From Leptura quadrifasciata (Eukaryota; Arthropoda; Insecta; Coleoptera; Cerambycidae): a stretch of 64,000 nucleotides of DNA. Shown here one piece after another: positions 1-11,588 of this stretch. Below the pieces are notes generated by a model. It was not told the DNA's origin. It saw only the letters and a list, made by a program, of their open reading frames with translations, and searched no databases. The first letter of the stretch is position 1; each line of letters begins with the position of its first letter. Location of the stretch: the NCBI GenBank assembly GCA_963675555.1, contig OY776673.1, positions 16,918,351-16,982,350 on the forward strand. The letters are read 5' to 3'. Both the position numbers and the translations under genes were made by a program.

Positions 1-426
1 ATAGGACATTTATGATAGCCGTTTAAAGCTTTTGCTGACTGATTGCAATTCGTACATGCATAACAATACAACTGATTTAGGAATGTTGTCATAAAGAGAC
101 GAACAGCTTATTTCAATAAGAATGAGTATTTCCAAAATATACTAAATTCTTAGGTACACTAACAGTTAATGTTGGTATCTATGTATGTCAGGTTAATAAA
201 AGTGTGTAAAACATGGAATGTTATAGCCATCTAAATAAATTACAGGTATTTCCAAAGTAGAAAAAATCAAACCGTTGAGTGAATTGTAAGTATGTTGAAC
301 ATATCTCTGAGAAAACCATCAGTGATTGGATAATAATGAAAAAGTTTCAAGTTCTTTTGATTTTCACTTCATTTAGTATAATTACTCATTATTTACTCCT
401 GGGAAACTTCTGTCAAGTTCCATATA
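1..426. other. AT-rich intergenic stretch, nothing assigned
   Basis: No coding frame with recognisable motifs, no tRNA and no inverted repeat was seen. The 70-codon frame at 279-491 runs into the MITE that begins at 427 and has no familiar motif, so it is treated as chance. Confidence 0.5.
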
Positions 427-730
427 CCGGATGTCAACGGACCATGGTAGGCCCCCCCTTCTTGTTCTTATTTTTTAGAATATCAGAATGAAACTTGGTA
501 GACGTATTATATGACCAAGAGGACACTTTGTGACAAAACTGTCATTTTTCTTCCCCATCCGGTATCACCGAAAATGATCCCAACTTTTGATTTTTAAATG
601 GAACACTCTGTAGCTTATTATATTTTTGGGATCCTTGAAAATTACTCATATAACACATCTACCAAGTTTCACTCTGATATTCTTAAAAATAAGGACAAAA
701 TGGGAAATCTGCCATGATTCATTGACACCC
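427..730. mobile_element. Short MITE, deletion derivative of the long-TIR family at 41.3 kb
   Basis: The left arm (427 onward, CCGGATGTCAACGGACCATG) matches the left TIR of the element at 41335-43438 for about 230 bases. The right arm (about 650-730) is an inverted match to the outer part of that TIR and ends GACACCC followed by TA. TA also precedes the left end, as expected for Tc1/mariner-type insertion. The two arms are almost adjacent, so this is a foldback-type internal deletion product. No coding capacity. Confidence 0.7.
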
Positions 731-1030
731 TACCCTGTGTTTAAATATTGATAGCGATATATTTCATAAAAAATGTCTCTTAGGTTAGTTTATATGCATG
801 TATTTGGAACCTCAATCAAACTGTATAGCTACGATGTAGCTTGATAAAATGTGAAGCAGTGGTGATCCCAGAATTTCGATATGGGGGGGGAGGAGTGGGC
901 AGCGCAGTTTTGTACACGTAGCGTCAGCTGCAATGGGATTTAATGATTAACGCTTAAATAGGAGACAGGACAATAAAAATAACTATTTTGTCGGCGTTTC
1001 GTGTATTTGGCATACACTTCTTCAATGTTT
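731..1030. other. Unassigned spacer
   Basis: AT-rich spacer with a G-run near 873-882. No gene or repeat structure recognised. Confidence 0.4.
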
Positions 1031-2215
1031 AATAATAATAATAATAATAATAAATTTATTCACCATTTGTAACGATACATGATATGTATATATGGTAAGT
1101 CATTCAATATGGGTAAAAGTAGTGGACAAAAAGTTTAAAACTAAAGACAATTTAAAAGTTACAAGATAAACATAGAAATAAATTAAAAGCAAAACAAAAA
1201 ATTTATCAAAAAACGATAAATCAACCGGACACAATAAATATGAAAACATACGGAGTACATACATTTAAAAAATAGCTAATTACAATTTAAAGAAAATTAT
1301 TGTCATTATGAAAATCATTAATTGTGTAGTATCCTTTTCCTATAAGAATTTTTTTAATAATGTTCTTAAATTTACCTATCGTCATATTTTGAATATCCCT
1401 TGGCAATCTGTTGAAAAATGCTATCGCACTGTATTGAAGGGATTCTTTGAAAGTAGAAGTCCTATGTAAAGGAACTGTCAAAATGTTATTGTTACGTGTG
1501 TTATATGTATGATGTTCAGACAAACGTTCAAACGAATTCAAATTATTTTTTGCATAAATTAAGCATTTATAAATATAAATGCACGGTACTGTCAAAATTT
1601 TTTTCTTAATAAATGTTGATTTGCAGCTTTCTCTACTATTTAAATTAAACATAAGTCGTAGTATTCGTTTTTGTAACACAAATATTCTTTTTACATAGGA
1701 TGATCTACCCCAAATACATATATTAACTGACATGTGTGAATAGGCTAAAGCATAGTACACATTTGTAAGACCTATTTCATTTAACGTGTCTTTTAATTGC
1801 AGTAACGCAAAGAAAGCTTGATTTAGTTTAGTGCATACGTGGCTAACATGCTGTTCCCATGACAGACTACTGTCCACTAATGTACCAAGAAATTTAGAAC
1901 ACTGACTTAAAGTTATTCCAGGTAAGGTAATTGTGCGTCTTAAATTGAAATTCAAAAATACAGTTTTATTCTCATTTAGCATTAGTTTGTTACGATCGCG
2001 CCAACTACTCATTTCATCCAATACCGTTTTAATTCTAATCAATAGTTCCTCGGGATTAGTGGCCATTACCGTAATGGTTGTATCATCAGCATACATTAAG
2101 GTGGAACCATTTTTGATATAGTCTGGCAGATCATTAATATAAATTAAAAATAAAAGCGGGCCAAGTATGGAACCTTGGGGAACTCCCCTATAATGCAACA
2201 TTTTTAAACAGCAAT
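1031..2215 (-). mobile_element. 5'-truncated Jockey/CR1-like LINE, 3' half
   Basis: Non-LTR retrotransposon remnant. On the minus strand an open frame begins in the RT palm and runs through the thumb into the C-terminal region. It is followed by a 3' UTR that ends in a (TTA)n tail at about 1031-1050, the usual microsatellite-like 3' end of this group. The 5' end stops abruptly at about 2215, which suggests truncation during target-primed reverse transcription. The 3' terminal sequence (GGTGAAT motif plus microsatellite) and the protein resemble the element at 30.7-32.3 kb, so the two belong to one family. Confidence 0.85.
1287..2201 (-). pseudogene. Reverse transcriptase fragment (palm to C-terminus), Jockey/CR1-like
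   Basis: 304 codons open without interruption. Residues 7-20 carry the RT block GVPQGSILGPLLF. Residues 37-41 are YADDT, the catalytic aspartate pair. Then come the LMLNENKTVFLNF block, the FLGTLVDSSLSW block and a C-terminal region with the HTYNTRN motif typical of Jockey/CR1 polyproteins. The endonuclease and the fingers domain are missing, so the protein cannot be functional alone even though the frame is intact. The initiating Met is just the first ATG inside the RT. The frame at 1933-2121 on the other strand is a shadow. Clade assignment is by eye. Confidence 0.85.
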
Positions 2216-2739
2216 TTCATCACTATTAATGTTGAATATTGGTGTTGATAAAATTGGTATGCCTACAGATGTGTTGCATAACTAGGGTGACTATATTTTT
2301 GTCAGAAAAAGAAGTACAATGATGAAAGTAGCTTTTTGTAAAAGTTGAGGTGGTAGGGTTTAAAAATGCGCCACAGGCGAAAATTTTAGATTTTTCAAGG
2401 TCAAATGGCCTTAAATTAAAAGTTTTATTTTAAAAAATATTCTCTTCGAAATTCTCGTGGGTGCAAGGATTAAAAATACAAAATACCAAATATATTTGTA
2501 TCAGGTAAAAAGACCAAGTATTCTATATTCCAATACAAAATATAACAAAAGAACAAGCATGCTCTTCAATTTGCCCTCGACGTGCCTGCAATTACAGCAC
2601 TTGAATCATCACGTTGGTACCAGTCACACTTTTGCGAACTTAGGATTATTTCGGAAACTGGAACATTTCGCTGCAACTTTCATTGATGTTCGTGCGAACT
2701 TGCATCACAGCCTTTAGTGTGAATATCTATATTTACGTT
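2216..2739. other. Unassigned spacer
   Basis: The 86-codon frame at 2457-2717 (+) has no recognisable motif. The minus frame at 2680-2883 overlaps the decayed 3' end of the next LINE. Confidence 0.4.
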
Positions 2740-4068
2740 AGGTTGACATTCTTTTATTAATTTCTCTCTTTGAGAAAGCTGTTTCAAAACTATAATGGAA
2801 TATACTCCAAAACAATTCAAAAATATCATCAATATTATTAATATTAAATAAATTGGCGGTGATTTGATTGATGTGGCTAACAAAAGATAACTTTGGGTCG
2901 AATATAACTCCTAGATCTTTGAGATGACTACAGCTCTTCAGTTCTTCGTTATTAATTGTATAGACAAGTTTTATTGGATTTTACACACGAGTGTATGTCA
3001 TATAGCTACACTTTGAGATATTTAACTGTAAGTTATTTACGCTACACCAAAACCAAAGCTGTTCAAGATCGCTTTGCAAATCAGCGCAGTTTTATACATT
3101 AGTGATAGATAGATGTAAAAAATTTTAGGTCATCGGCATAAAGTAATATTTTTCAGTGTAAACTAATGACGATATCATGTATAAAAATGTTAAAAAGCAG
3201 GCCCAAGCACAGAACCTTGGGGAACACCTGATGTCGCTGAGATATTTATAGACTAAAATCCACAGTATTGTACATTTAATCGTCTATTTACTAAGTAGGA
3301 TTCAAAGAAGTTTAGGATTTGCTCAGTTGGTCCAAATTCGGATAATTTGTTCAGCAAAATTCAGTGGTCCAGTCTGTCGAAGACTTTAGAAAAATCTGTA
3401 TAAATGACATTTACTTGGTCTCCAGCCTCCAACTGTTCAGCTATGAACTGAGTAATGCACAGGAAATTGCTGGCGGTAGAACGATTTAGCATGAATCTGT
3501 GTTGATTGAGATTTGACGTGACTAAAAAGAATATCGTTTATTATGTTTCCAAATAATTTACTAAAATTGCACATTACTATTGGTCCTATAGTTTTCAACA
3601 GCACATCTATCTTTTTTTTGTTCGAATACCGGACAGATTTTAGATATTTTGCCGACTTCTGGAAATGCATCACTTTTAATACATAAATTAAAAATACTAG
3701 CTAACGGTTTCGAAAATAATATGGTACGATCTTTAAGGAAAAAGCGGAATACCATCAAGACCTGTAGTGTTTTTGGGTTTAATTTTCTTAAGTGCCTTAA
3801 GTACGTCATTTTCGGTAATATAGGAAATACATAAATTGTGCAAATTGCAATGAGCGCTATTAACATCAAGAAAAGTTTGTAGATGCGGAATATTACTCTT
3901 GAAAGTAATTAGCAAATGCGTCAACTATTACTTGGGGTTCGTTTAATATGGAGTCATTATAGGTCATAACGCTAGGAATACTGGATATATTTTTTTTACT
4001 GTTTACATATGACCAGAAGGATTTGGGTTGGACTTGAAAATATGATACATTATGTATATACCTCCTTT
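2740..4068 (-). pseudogene. Decayed LINE RT (Jockey/I-like family also at 62.4-64.0 kb)
   Basis: Minus-strand RT broken by many frameshifts and stops. In order from 4068 downward: FWSYVNSKK and a spacer; ALKKIKPKNTTGLDGIP (RT entry block) near 3760; LASIFNLCI...F and the KISKICPVFEQK block near 3650; the region equivalent to NYRPISI/CNFSKLFG near 3570; GVPQGSVLGPA near 3215; LLYADDLKFF near 3140; and LGVIFDPKLSFVSHI near 2890. The YADD catalytic motif survives but sits in a shifted frame. The same block order and wording recur at 62.4-64.0 kb. No TPRT tail is visible, because the 3' end fades at about 2740. Confidence 0.8.
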
Positions 4069-4783
4069 ACAGACAGAGGTCTCTCTGGATAGCCCCCCCA
4101 TAGTTAGTGTTAATGTAATCCACGCCTGGGGGATGTAAATACGTAACAATATTACATTTTTATTTTACTATTGAACTGTATTTTATTGACCACGGTGTTT
4201 TTAGGGAACCAAACTTTTACAATGCAGTAGAAGTGTATGTGAATAAATATAAGTGTTACTTTTTCCAGTGCTGTAGAGTAATTGCCAAGGATGTTACTAT
4301 AAAGTATAATTGACTAGTCGGCATCTATCTAATGTATACCGAAGCACTGGTGAAGCACCATTAGAAGCCAATGTAAAGACATGTAGTACGCGCTGAGTCA
4401 GGCCGTGTAATGAATACTGAGTGGTCGCTTGTCGGCACCACCGGGTTCCTCCGGTGGTCCGGGTCCTCAAATATTTGGTTCGGCTAAGAACAGAGATATA
4501 ATCAAAGGTTACGCTACGTCAAAAGACACCCTCACATCCCACCCACTTTAACGCATCTCCACGCCAATTATTTTTGCCTACTTACTGCTTGTATAATATA
4601 GTTATTAAATTTTGTGGTAGCCATTAATTAAGGATATCATCTACCTGTTTATTTTTATACTGGGGTAGGTGTAATTTAATTATGCTGGGCCATTTTTTAG
4701 TAATTATTAATTAATTAATTATTGGGATGTAATAAAAGTTAGAATGAGAAATGCTAAAATAGTTTTTTAGTAATAATGGTATA
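4069..4783. other. Unassigned spacer with one perfect hairpin
   Basis: No coding signal. At 4437-4458 there is a perfect 8-bp stem (ACCACCGG / CCGGTGGT) with a 6-base loop in a locally GC-rich patch. It is not followed by a CTRR end, so it is not called a Helitron terminus. Confidence 0.4.
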
Positions 4784-6277
4784 ATAATAATAATAATAGG
4801 CTTTTATTAGTGTCTTATACACGGAGTATTAACACATGTCAGGATTTTTTCAAGGATAATAAAATGGATAGAGAAAATAATTATATACGTAGAGGTACAA
4901 GTTAAAATAATTCTAAGGTAGAGAGTTTTGTTTTAAAAATACTTAACCCTAAAATTAATATTGATAAAACAGCTTACGGAAATGTTAAAAATTAATGATA
5001 TTGACTAATACCTACATTTACGTTAACAATTACCAGTTACTAAAATCAGCCTCCAGGAATTCATCAATTGTATAAAATACCTTTCTGAGTAAAAATTTCC
5101 TCACGGAGGTTTTAAATCTATGAAGTTAAGTTGTTTCAAGTCCGTTGGTAGAACATTGCAAAGCACTATACCATAATAACTTGCTCCTGTGTGAGTTTTG
5201 TTCAACCTTAAGAAATTTACATTTATTTTGTCCAGGTTTTGTATTGGGTAACTGTGATTTTGCCGATGGGTAATATAAGTTCTTTCATTGTTTTTTACGT
5301 ATAACAGTAACTACAAGATAAAGACACACGGTAATGTGAGAACACCCAATGTAATAAATTCAACTCCACAGTCAAATATTGTGAATGCTTTTCTTTGGAA
5401 AGACTACTCTACTAACAGATGATGCCCCCAAATCAGAATAGCGTAAGAAATGACTGAATGTATTAAGCCTTGATACGTAGTAAACATTGTTTTCTGTGAG
5501 ACATTGCGTCCGAGATGGCGTAATAAATATATGCTTTTGCTTACTTTTCTACATAATATATAATTTGCGACTGTTTCCCAGCTTAACTTTTTGTCAAGGT
5601 AGACTCCTAGGAATTTTACCTCATTACTAAAAGATAAATCGTGGTCCATATTTTTTAGAGTAAAAACCACTGTTTCAGTTTTAATATTATTCCGTACTAA
5701 CTGATTCTATGATCTTGTACCAAGTATTGTGTCGAATTTATTTCAGATATTAAGTCCTTGACATGTTTAAATGATTTTCTTATTGTTGTGTCATCAGCAA
5801 ATAGAACAAAATTTGTATCTAATGCAATGCTTTGTAGATCATTTACACAGATCAGAAATAGTGTCGGCCCTAACACTGATCCCTGAGGAATGCCGTATTT
5901 TATGAGAAGGAGGTTTGAATTCTCTTTTGCGAGGATACATATTGAAAACGACTGGTTAGGTAGGAAACTATTAAGTTGGTACTATTGTTGTTAAAACTTA
6001 AAAGTTTAATTTATCACAATTTATGTGACACACAGTCAAAGGCGTTTGTTAGACCTAAAAATTGTGAATATGTTAATAAACCCTCTTCAAAACCTTCGTT
6101 GATAATTGTAATTAAAGAATTTATAGCTAATGTTATGGAATCTATAGCTCTAAAATCAAATTAATGTGAGTTAAATAGATTATTTTCTTCAAAATGGCTA
6201 GTAATTTGGTACTTTAATATTATTTCCAAGATTTTTGCGAAAAAGGAATGATGGCAATTGGTCAATAATTTGAAAGA
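4784..6277 (-). mobile_element. 5'-truncated, decayed LINE (Jockey/CR1-like)
   Basis: Minus-strand non-LTR element ending in a (TTA)n tail at 4784-4798. Reading from 6277 down: PIAIIPFFAKILE, LFNSHQFDFR, LTNAFDCVSHK (degenerate SKAFDxVxH block), then IPQGSVLGPTLF near 5880, FADDTT near 5795, and the 88-codon open segment at 5404-5670 with KFLGVYLDKKLSW. Several frameshifts and stops split the frame. The 3' UTR occupies about 4800-5400. Upstream it meets the microsatellite tail of the SINE at 6296, so which inserted first is unclear. Confidence 0.8.
5404..5670 (-). pseudogene. RT thumb fragment of the 4.8-6.3 kb LINE
   Basis: 88 codons. The diagnostic block is VKFLGVYLDKKLSWE followed by RHLGRNVSQKTMFTTYQGLIHSVISYAILIWG, which matches the post-palm region of CR1/Jockey RTs (LGV.LD..L.W ... 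HS.ISY.I..WG). It is continuous with RT motifs upstream in other frames, so this is a fragment of one decayed ORF2. Confidence 0.8.
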
Positions 6278-6295
6278 TTATCCTTATTATTTCTT

Positions 6296-6585
6296 TTATA
6301 TTTATTTATTTATTTATTTATTAATTTATTAATATTTATTAATATTTATTGGTGTATTAAACAGAATTTTTTTTACACAAGTCAAACATACAAGTATCAA
6401 ACATATTACATAGAAAGTATAAATATTATAGAAAAATACAAGAACAGTTTATAGTGGGATCCGAACCACTTCTTGAGGGTAATTTATAATTGAAAATTGC
6501 TTTACAATAGGTGGTGCTCGAATCCACTTCGCTAAGTATGCTCAGAAAGAAAGCTAGACGCACTAACCACTGTGCTACCGTCCTA
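6296..6585 (-). mobile_element. tRNA-derived SINE
   Basis: On the minus strand a pol III type-2 promoter is visible. The A box is TAGCACAGTGG (plus 6567-6577) and the B-box-like sequence is GGATTCGAGCACC (plus about 6513-6525), about 40 bases apart. A second, better B-box match (GTGGTTCGGATCCCAC) lies at plus 6454-6469, so the head may be dimeric or the body may derive from a second tRNA. The 3' end is a (TAAA)n tail at 6296-6340. A piece matching the second B-box block recurs at 26365-26395. The target duplication was not resolved. Confidence 0.65.
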
Positions 6586-6776
6586 TTGGTGACCAACATC
6601 ATCCACGACAGTTAGGCTTCCTTCACCAAAGGGAAAGGTGTGACGCAGCAAGTCCTAAGGTAAAAATTGTTGAGGCATAAATGTGATACAACTTCGGAGC
6701 ACTACCTATGATACTGTTAGATATTGAGAATGCCTTCGAAGCTATGCGGATATAGTCAAGTGTATATTTACTGAGC

Positions 6777-6975
6777 ACTCAAAAAACGCAACAAAAACTT
6801 TACGATCTCGTTAAAACACAATAGTGTTTGTACTCTTTGTGCTACCTCGACCACAATTTGACTCGCTTACCTCTATAGGTTTTTAATGTGCGTCGGCTTG
6901 TTTGACGTCACCATGTCACATGGGAAGAATGGTGATAATATTGAGGCCGTAAAGTTTTTGTTGCGTTTTTTGAGT
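6777..6975. mobile_element. 199-bp MITE with perfect 28-bp inverted termini
   Basis: Left terminus 6777-6804 (ACTCAAAAAACGCAACAAAA...) is perfectly complementary to right terminus 6948-6975. The internal 143 bases have no coding capacity. No clear flanking duplication was seen, so superfamily is open. Perfect TIRs in otherwise decayed DNA imply a fairly recent insertion. Confidence 0.8.
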
Positions 6976-7690
6976 ACCCAGCAAATGTTCCTCGGCTATA
7001 CTTCAACTGTTTGATAAATAACACTTGCATACTTCCCAACTTACATCAGTAAACTAACAGTTACAAAGTTGGCAACTTTAGAAAATTTTGGTGTTCATTT
7101 AAATGAGCAATAATTTTTTCAGCATTTTTTTCAAGTTTCAGTTAATATATGTAAATGCTATATTGTGCAAAAACCGTGTTATTGGATTTAACTAAACGTT
7201 TTTTTTAGCCCTTTTTCAGCCAGGAACATTAACGACTATATACGCAATATATCCAATAACTGACAGCTGTAAGTGGTAAATTAAATGACTTATTTCCAAG
7301 TAGCTGCTGAGCGTTCTTTTATTATTTTCATGTTTATTTTCAATTAACGGCTTAAAAAATACTTTACAGTTTACTTTCTTTCCCTCAAAATGGAATAATT
7401 ACAATAATGCAACATGAAATTACTTTCATATAAATTGTAATAACTAGGTACAATTACACGATGTAGTTGCAATAATTATTATTGATGCTTGTTATAATAT
7501 CGGCCTACACTAATTCATCTTTACATTTTGCAATTATGATAATTTTAATATATTAACACGACACCTAGAAGATTAGCTTTGAATTTAAAATTGTTCTGCC
7601 AATTACTCCGTCTGCCATAAAGTAAAGAACTTTACACGTTGCAGTAAATACTATCTATAGTTATTTATCACTATTTAATAAGCATTTTAT
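6976..7690. other. Unassigned AT-rich spacer
   Basis: No ORF with motifs, no repeats recognised. Confidence 0.4.
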
Positions 7691-7699
7691 TATTTTTGT

Positions 7700-8627
7700 T
7701 GAAACCCTTACTGAAAATATGTTGGCTAACAATACCTTAAACAATATTATTGCTATTGATTCAACCCTTAATTTATCTCCTATTACCTGTGAGGAAACCC
7801 ACAAGATCATATTATCCTTTTCCTCAAAAAACTCTGCTGGCGAAATTCCTAGCTCATTATTAACAAAGATTGTTAATTATATAACTCATCGCCTCACTGC
7901 ATTAATAAATTTCTCATGTCAAGAGGGTATATTTCATACAATACTAAAAAAAGTTATTATTATACATGTTCACAAAAAAGACGACAGAAGTCTAATATCA
8001 GATTATAGAGGGACAGCCCTGCTACTTCCATTATCTAAAATCTACGAAAAATCTTTTCATGGTAAACTCTCAGCTTACTTGGAGGTTGAGAACATACTAA
8101 CTGGGAGATAACATGGCTTCAGAAAGGGTTGTTCTACCCAGCACGCCGTTTTGTCATTGTACAATTATATCTTAAATAATATTGACTTAAAAAAATAATA
8201 CCGCCTGCAAATTTATTTATTTTAAACGCACGTTCGATAGAGTCAATCTAAAGCTGCTGAAACTTGATAAATATGAGATAAAAGATAACGCTTTAAAGTG
8301 GGTGTAAACATATCTGGTGGATAGGACACGAGAAGTTGCTATAAGGAACAACGGTATTATTTATAAATCCTACACTAGTCAAGTCACCATGGGCATTCCC
8401 CAAGGGACTGTTCTGGGGCCATTGCTATTTTTTATTTTTATAAATGATATTGTTGACTATTTTGATGGATCGTTTGTGTCTTTATTTACTGATGACACAT
8501 CTGCTGCTGTCTCAGCTCCGAATATTAAAGAACTCAGTTCTCATGCAAAAAGTTGCTGTACAAAATATGGAAACATTTTGTTCTGGCAATGGCTTATTAT
8601 TAAATAATCAAAGTATTCTCGTAAAAA
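7700..8627 (+). pseudogene. Decayed LINE RT fragment
   Basis: Plus-strand RT. 7719-8111 holds the entry region (SFSSKNSAGEIPSSLL, KDDRSLISDYRGTALL as a degenerate NYRPISLL block, then SKIYEKSFHGKL). After a stop comes HGFRKGCSTQHAVL (QHGFR block). 8317-8607 holds GIPQGTVLGPLLFFIFIND and FTDDTS. The latter corresponds to (F/Y)ADD with Ala replaced by Thr. Between them several stops and frameshifts destroy the frame. The fragment ends abruptly at about 8627, where sequence from a different LINE begins. Confidence 0.8.
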
Positions 8628-9125
8628 TTAGACAGCATAATGCCCCATTTCGGATCAAACACCCCTTACCGTACCAGACGTTATCGATTTTCCGGCAACC
8701 TCTGCAGCCAAGTTTCACCAACTATAACTTCCGCTTACCCTATCCACCTTTACTAGCATTTCATAACTTTGTCTATCTTTAAATCTTTCCTGTTCCCCTC
8801 TTCCATTCTGTTTGTAACCTTTTTGTCTCGTTCGTTTTTCTCGTTTCCTGTTTGTACATTTTTGTTTCTAAATTCGTTTCCATCAAAATTTCAAATAAAT
8901 TATAACTTTCTTGGAATCCAAATTTTTAAAATCACAGTTTAGACCAGCCTATGCGCAGCCCGATGTTACACACCTCGCGGAAGGCTCCTCGCTTTAATTT
9001 GAGGTGCTAGCGTCAACTGCAAAATTAAAAAGTTTTTTGTGCGAGAGTTCTCTAAATATAGTGTAGTTTTTAAGTTTTGTTAAATCTGTTTTTTGGATAT
9101 GTTTTATAATTGTATTACCTATTTT
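8628..9125 (+). mobile_element. 3' fragment of the Jockey-like LINE family of 15.2-16.8 kb
   Basis: From 8628 the sequence matches, in inverse orientation, the C-terminal codons and 3' UTR of the element at 15160-16755: RQHNAPFRIKHPLPYQTL, then the UTR blocks around 8940-9020 containing CTCGC..AAGGC.CCTCG and GAGGTGCTAGC. Similarity fades at about 9110-9125, before the expected (ATTG)n tail, so both ends are lost. It abuts another RT fragment in frame (see 8444-8782). Confidence 0.75.
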
Positions 9126-10215
9126 TTATTTGTTCATCGTACAATAGGAGAATAGAAAACAGAGTTGTCCAATAGTTTTCCTAGCATGAGGTACTTCTAA
9201 TGCGTTCCTGCTGTACCTGGTACTGTACACGTGATCGATTTTTTGGGTATTGGTTAAGTTTACTTTTTGATGACATATTATTGAATGACAATATAATTGT
9301 CTAATATCAAGTACATTTGCTAGTTCTAATAGTAAATTGATTGGGAAGGTAATTTCTTTTTTTCAAGATCCATTTTTGCATTATATCTAATTTTGTTAGG
9401 TGACAATTGTATATACCTCCCCAAGCAATTATACCATAACGAAGTTGTGATTCCACTAAAGCATAATAAACTGTAGTGAGTAGATTAACGTCTAAAATGT
9501 TTTTGAGATATTTAAATTTCACCAGGAGACTCCTTAATTTTTGTGTTAATTTATTAATATGAACGTCCGATTTAAGATGTGAATCAATAATAATTCCCAG
9601 ATATTTAGTATTATACTTTATTGAAATCTGGTATAAAGAATTATTACATTCTATTTCCAATGATTTGAAGTCATATGATTTACTATTACTCGTGAGAAAT
9701 GATATGTACATGGTTTTATTAAAATAAATTGTTAACACTCTAGAATCGAACCACTCCTTTATCATTTTAAAATCTCGTTGTGCTGTTTCAATAACATCTT
9801 CCCAGGAAGATCCTGTATAAAAAATTGCTGTATCGTCTGCATAGCTAATAAACTGTCCTTGTGAGGGTAGGGAAAACATATCATTGATATAAATATTGAA
9901 AAGAATAGGACCTAATACAGTACCATGTGGAACGCCATATTCAATTACATTAAATTCACTGCAAGTTCCCTTTACATTTACACATTGTTGTCTGTATGAC
10001 AGATAGCTTTTCATTAATTTAGCTCCAATCCCCCTGACACCAATTCCCTCTATAATGTTTAAAAGTTTTTGTGATCTAATGTGTCAAACGCTTTGGCTAG
10101 ATCCACAAAAATACAGATGCTAGGATTTCCATTGTCTATAGATTTGTATATATTTTTTGCAAGCAGGCTAATAGCATCTTGAGTGGATCTAGCTTCTCTA
10201 AATCCAAACTAGAAG
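9126..10215 (-). mobile_element. LINE fragment, RT palm to C-terminus (Jockey/CR1-like)
   Basis: Minus-strand element with RT sequence from GFREARSTQDAISLLAKNIYK and FVDLAKAFDTLDHK near 10200-10080 through the 235-codon open segment at 9307-10014, then a shifted frame to a C-terminal RYSRNALEVPHARKT block near 9200. It is 5'-truncated near 10215. No simple-repeat tail is visible at the 3' side, where it meets the fragment ending at 9125. Confidence 0.8.
9307..10014 (-). pseudogene. Reverse transcriptase segment of the 9.1-10.2 kb LINE
   Basis: 235 codons. YGVPHGTVLGPILFNIYIND (His replaces the usual Gln of the PQG motif), SYADDTAIF with both catalytic Asp, KYLGIIIDSHLKSDVHI, and a QLRYGIIAWGGIYNCHLTKLD block are in the order of a CR1/Jockey RT. 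Upstream fingers motifs are present only in another frame, and the endonuclease is absent. Pseudogene by truncation and frameshift. Confidence 0.85.
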
Positions 10216-11584
10216 TATGCCACCTATAGATCTTTTTAGTCCTCCATTTTACAAAATTTTCGGTCCAAATGACGTAAATGATAAAGTCTTATATTTAAGT
10301 ACAAATTTCATTAGCTTTTTGATCAACAGTCACCTGTTATAACATCAAAAGTTACAAAACCCCATGTTCCAAGGCTAAACTATACAATTAAATTAATTAT
10401 GCCAATTAGAGATAAGGCTCAAAGAAGCACGTTTTCAGTATTACAAAGAATTGCGTAATTATACTACATAGCCCACAAAGAGGGAAAACTAAGCATATCT
10501 TACCATTCAGTTAAACAATACCCCATCTGAGGAATGCTGAGAAATACTTAAAATACGTAACATAATATCTTACAGTAATATAAATGATTTCAACCTTTTG
10601 ATTGCACTGATCTTATTTGACGATTATTTAATCAATTGTTACTGTGTTTATAGTAGGTATATTTATTGTTTATATCTATGAGATATCGTGCATTTTGTAG
10701 CTCAAATTTAAGAGAAATGCTGTATGTGTAATTTAATTTCGTCATTTATTTTTGCCAAGATCTTAATTGTTTATATGACTTTACAAGTTATTATGATGGA
10801 AATAATAACGACTTTCCTTATTATTATTTTCCCAGTTTAGCCTCGCGTTAAAATTACCTAATTTAAATTTCAAAAGATACTTCAAACAAAGAAGCTAATA
10901 AAATTATTGTTGGACCAATTTCTGTACAGGTTGGTAATATGTAACGTTGTGTCCAGCAAATGAAATGTAATTTAATGGAATGAAACTAGACCTTGGTGGC
11001 TAATAACACATATTTAAAACATAATTTCAGTAAAAGTACGTAAAGCACATGAGAAAATCTCGGCCAACTGATTCGCATGGTCTGCGTGGGCCGAACTAAA
11101 CCAACGACAATAATAATTGCGGATGGACATTGTGGAAAAGATTATGACCATTCGAGGTCAATTCACCGATGATAATTTGAAAAAGTATATTTATATGCAG
11201 GATATTACATTTAATTAAAATACAGTGACCGCTGTTAAATGGAGTCTCCCCGAATCGCTGAACTTATGTAAATTATTTTAAAAAAGTTCGTGATATACTA
11301 TTTTTAAACAATTACAATTCAATTATATAAAATAATAAATAAGAAAATAATGTATGATTTAAAATCTGTTTATTGAATTATACATCCTGGGATAAATATT
11401 TGCCTCATTCTTTAATTTTATTTTCAAATCACCATAATAAGAAAAAAGTATCGCCATGGCGAAAATCTGAATACTGGATAATTCTATAATTTTGTAAATT
11501 TCGTTGTTAATTTTACAGAAGATATATAATAGTAATAACAATAATAGCGTTAATAAAATGCATACGAACATGATAATACAATTC
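10216..11584. other. Unassigned AT-rich spacer
   Basis: No gene supported. The 95-codon minus frame at 11359-11646 has a hydrophobic segment, but its start lies inside the solo LTR at 11589 and it has no known motif. Confidence 0.4.
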
Positions 11585-11588
11585 ATAC

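Noticed and set aside
4437..4458. Helitron 3' hairpin
   Set aside because: The hairpin is not followed by CTRR within the usual distance and no Rep/helicase sequence is present.
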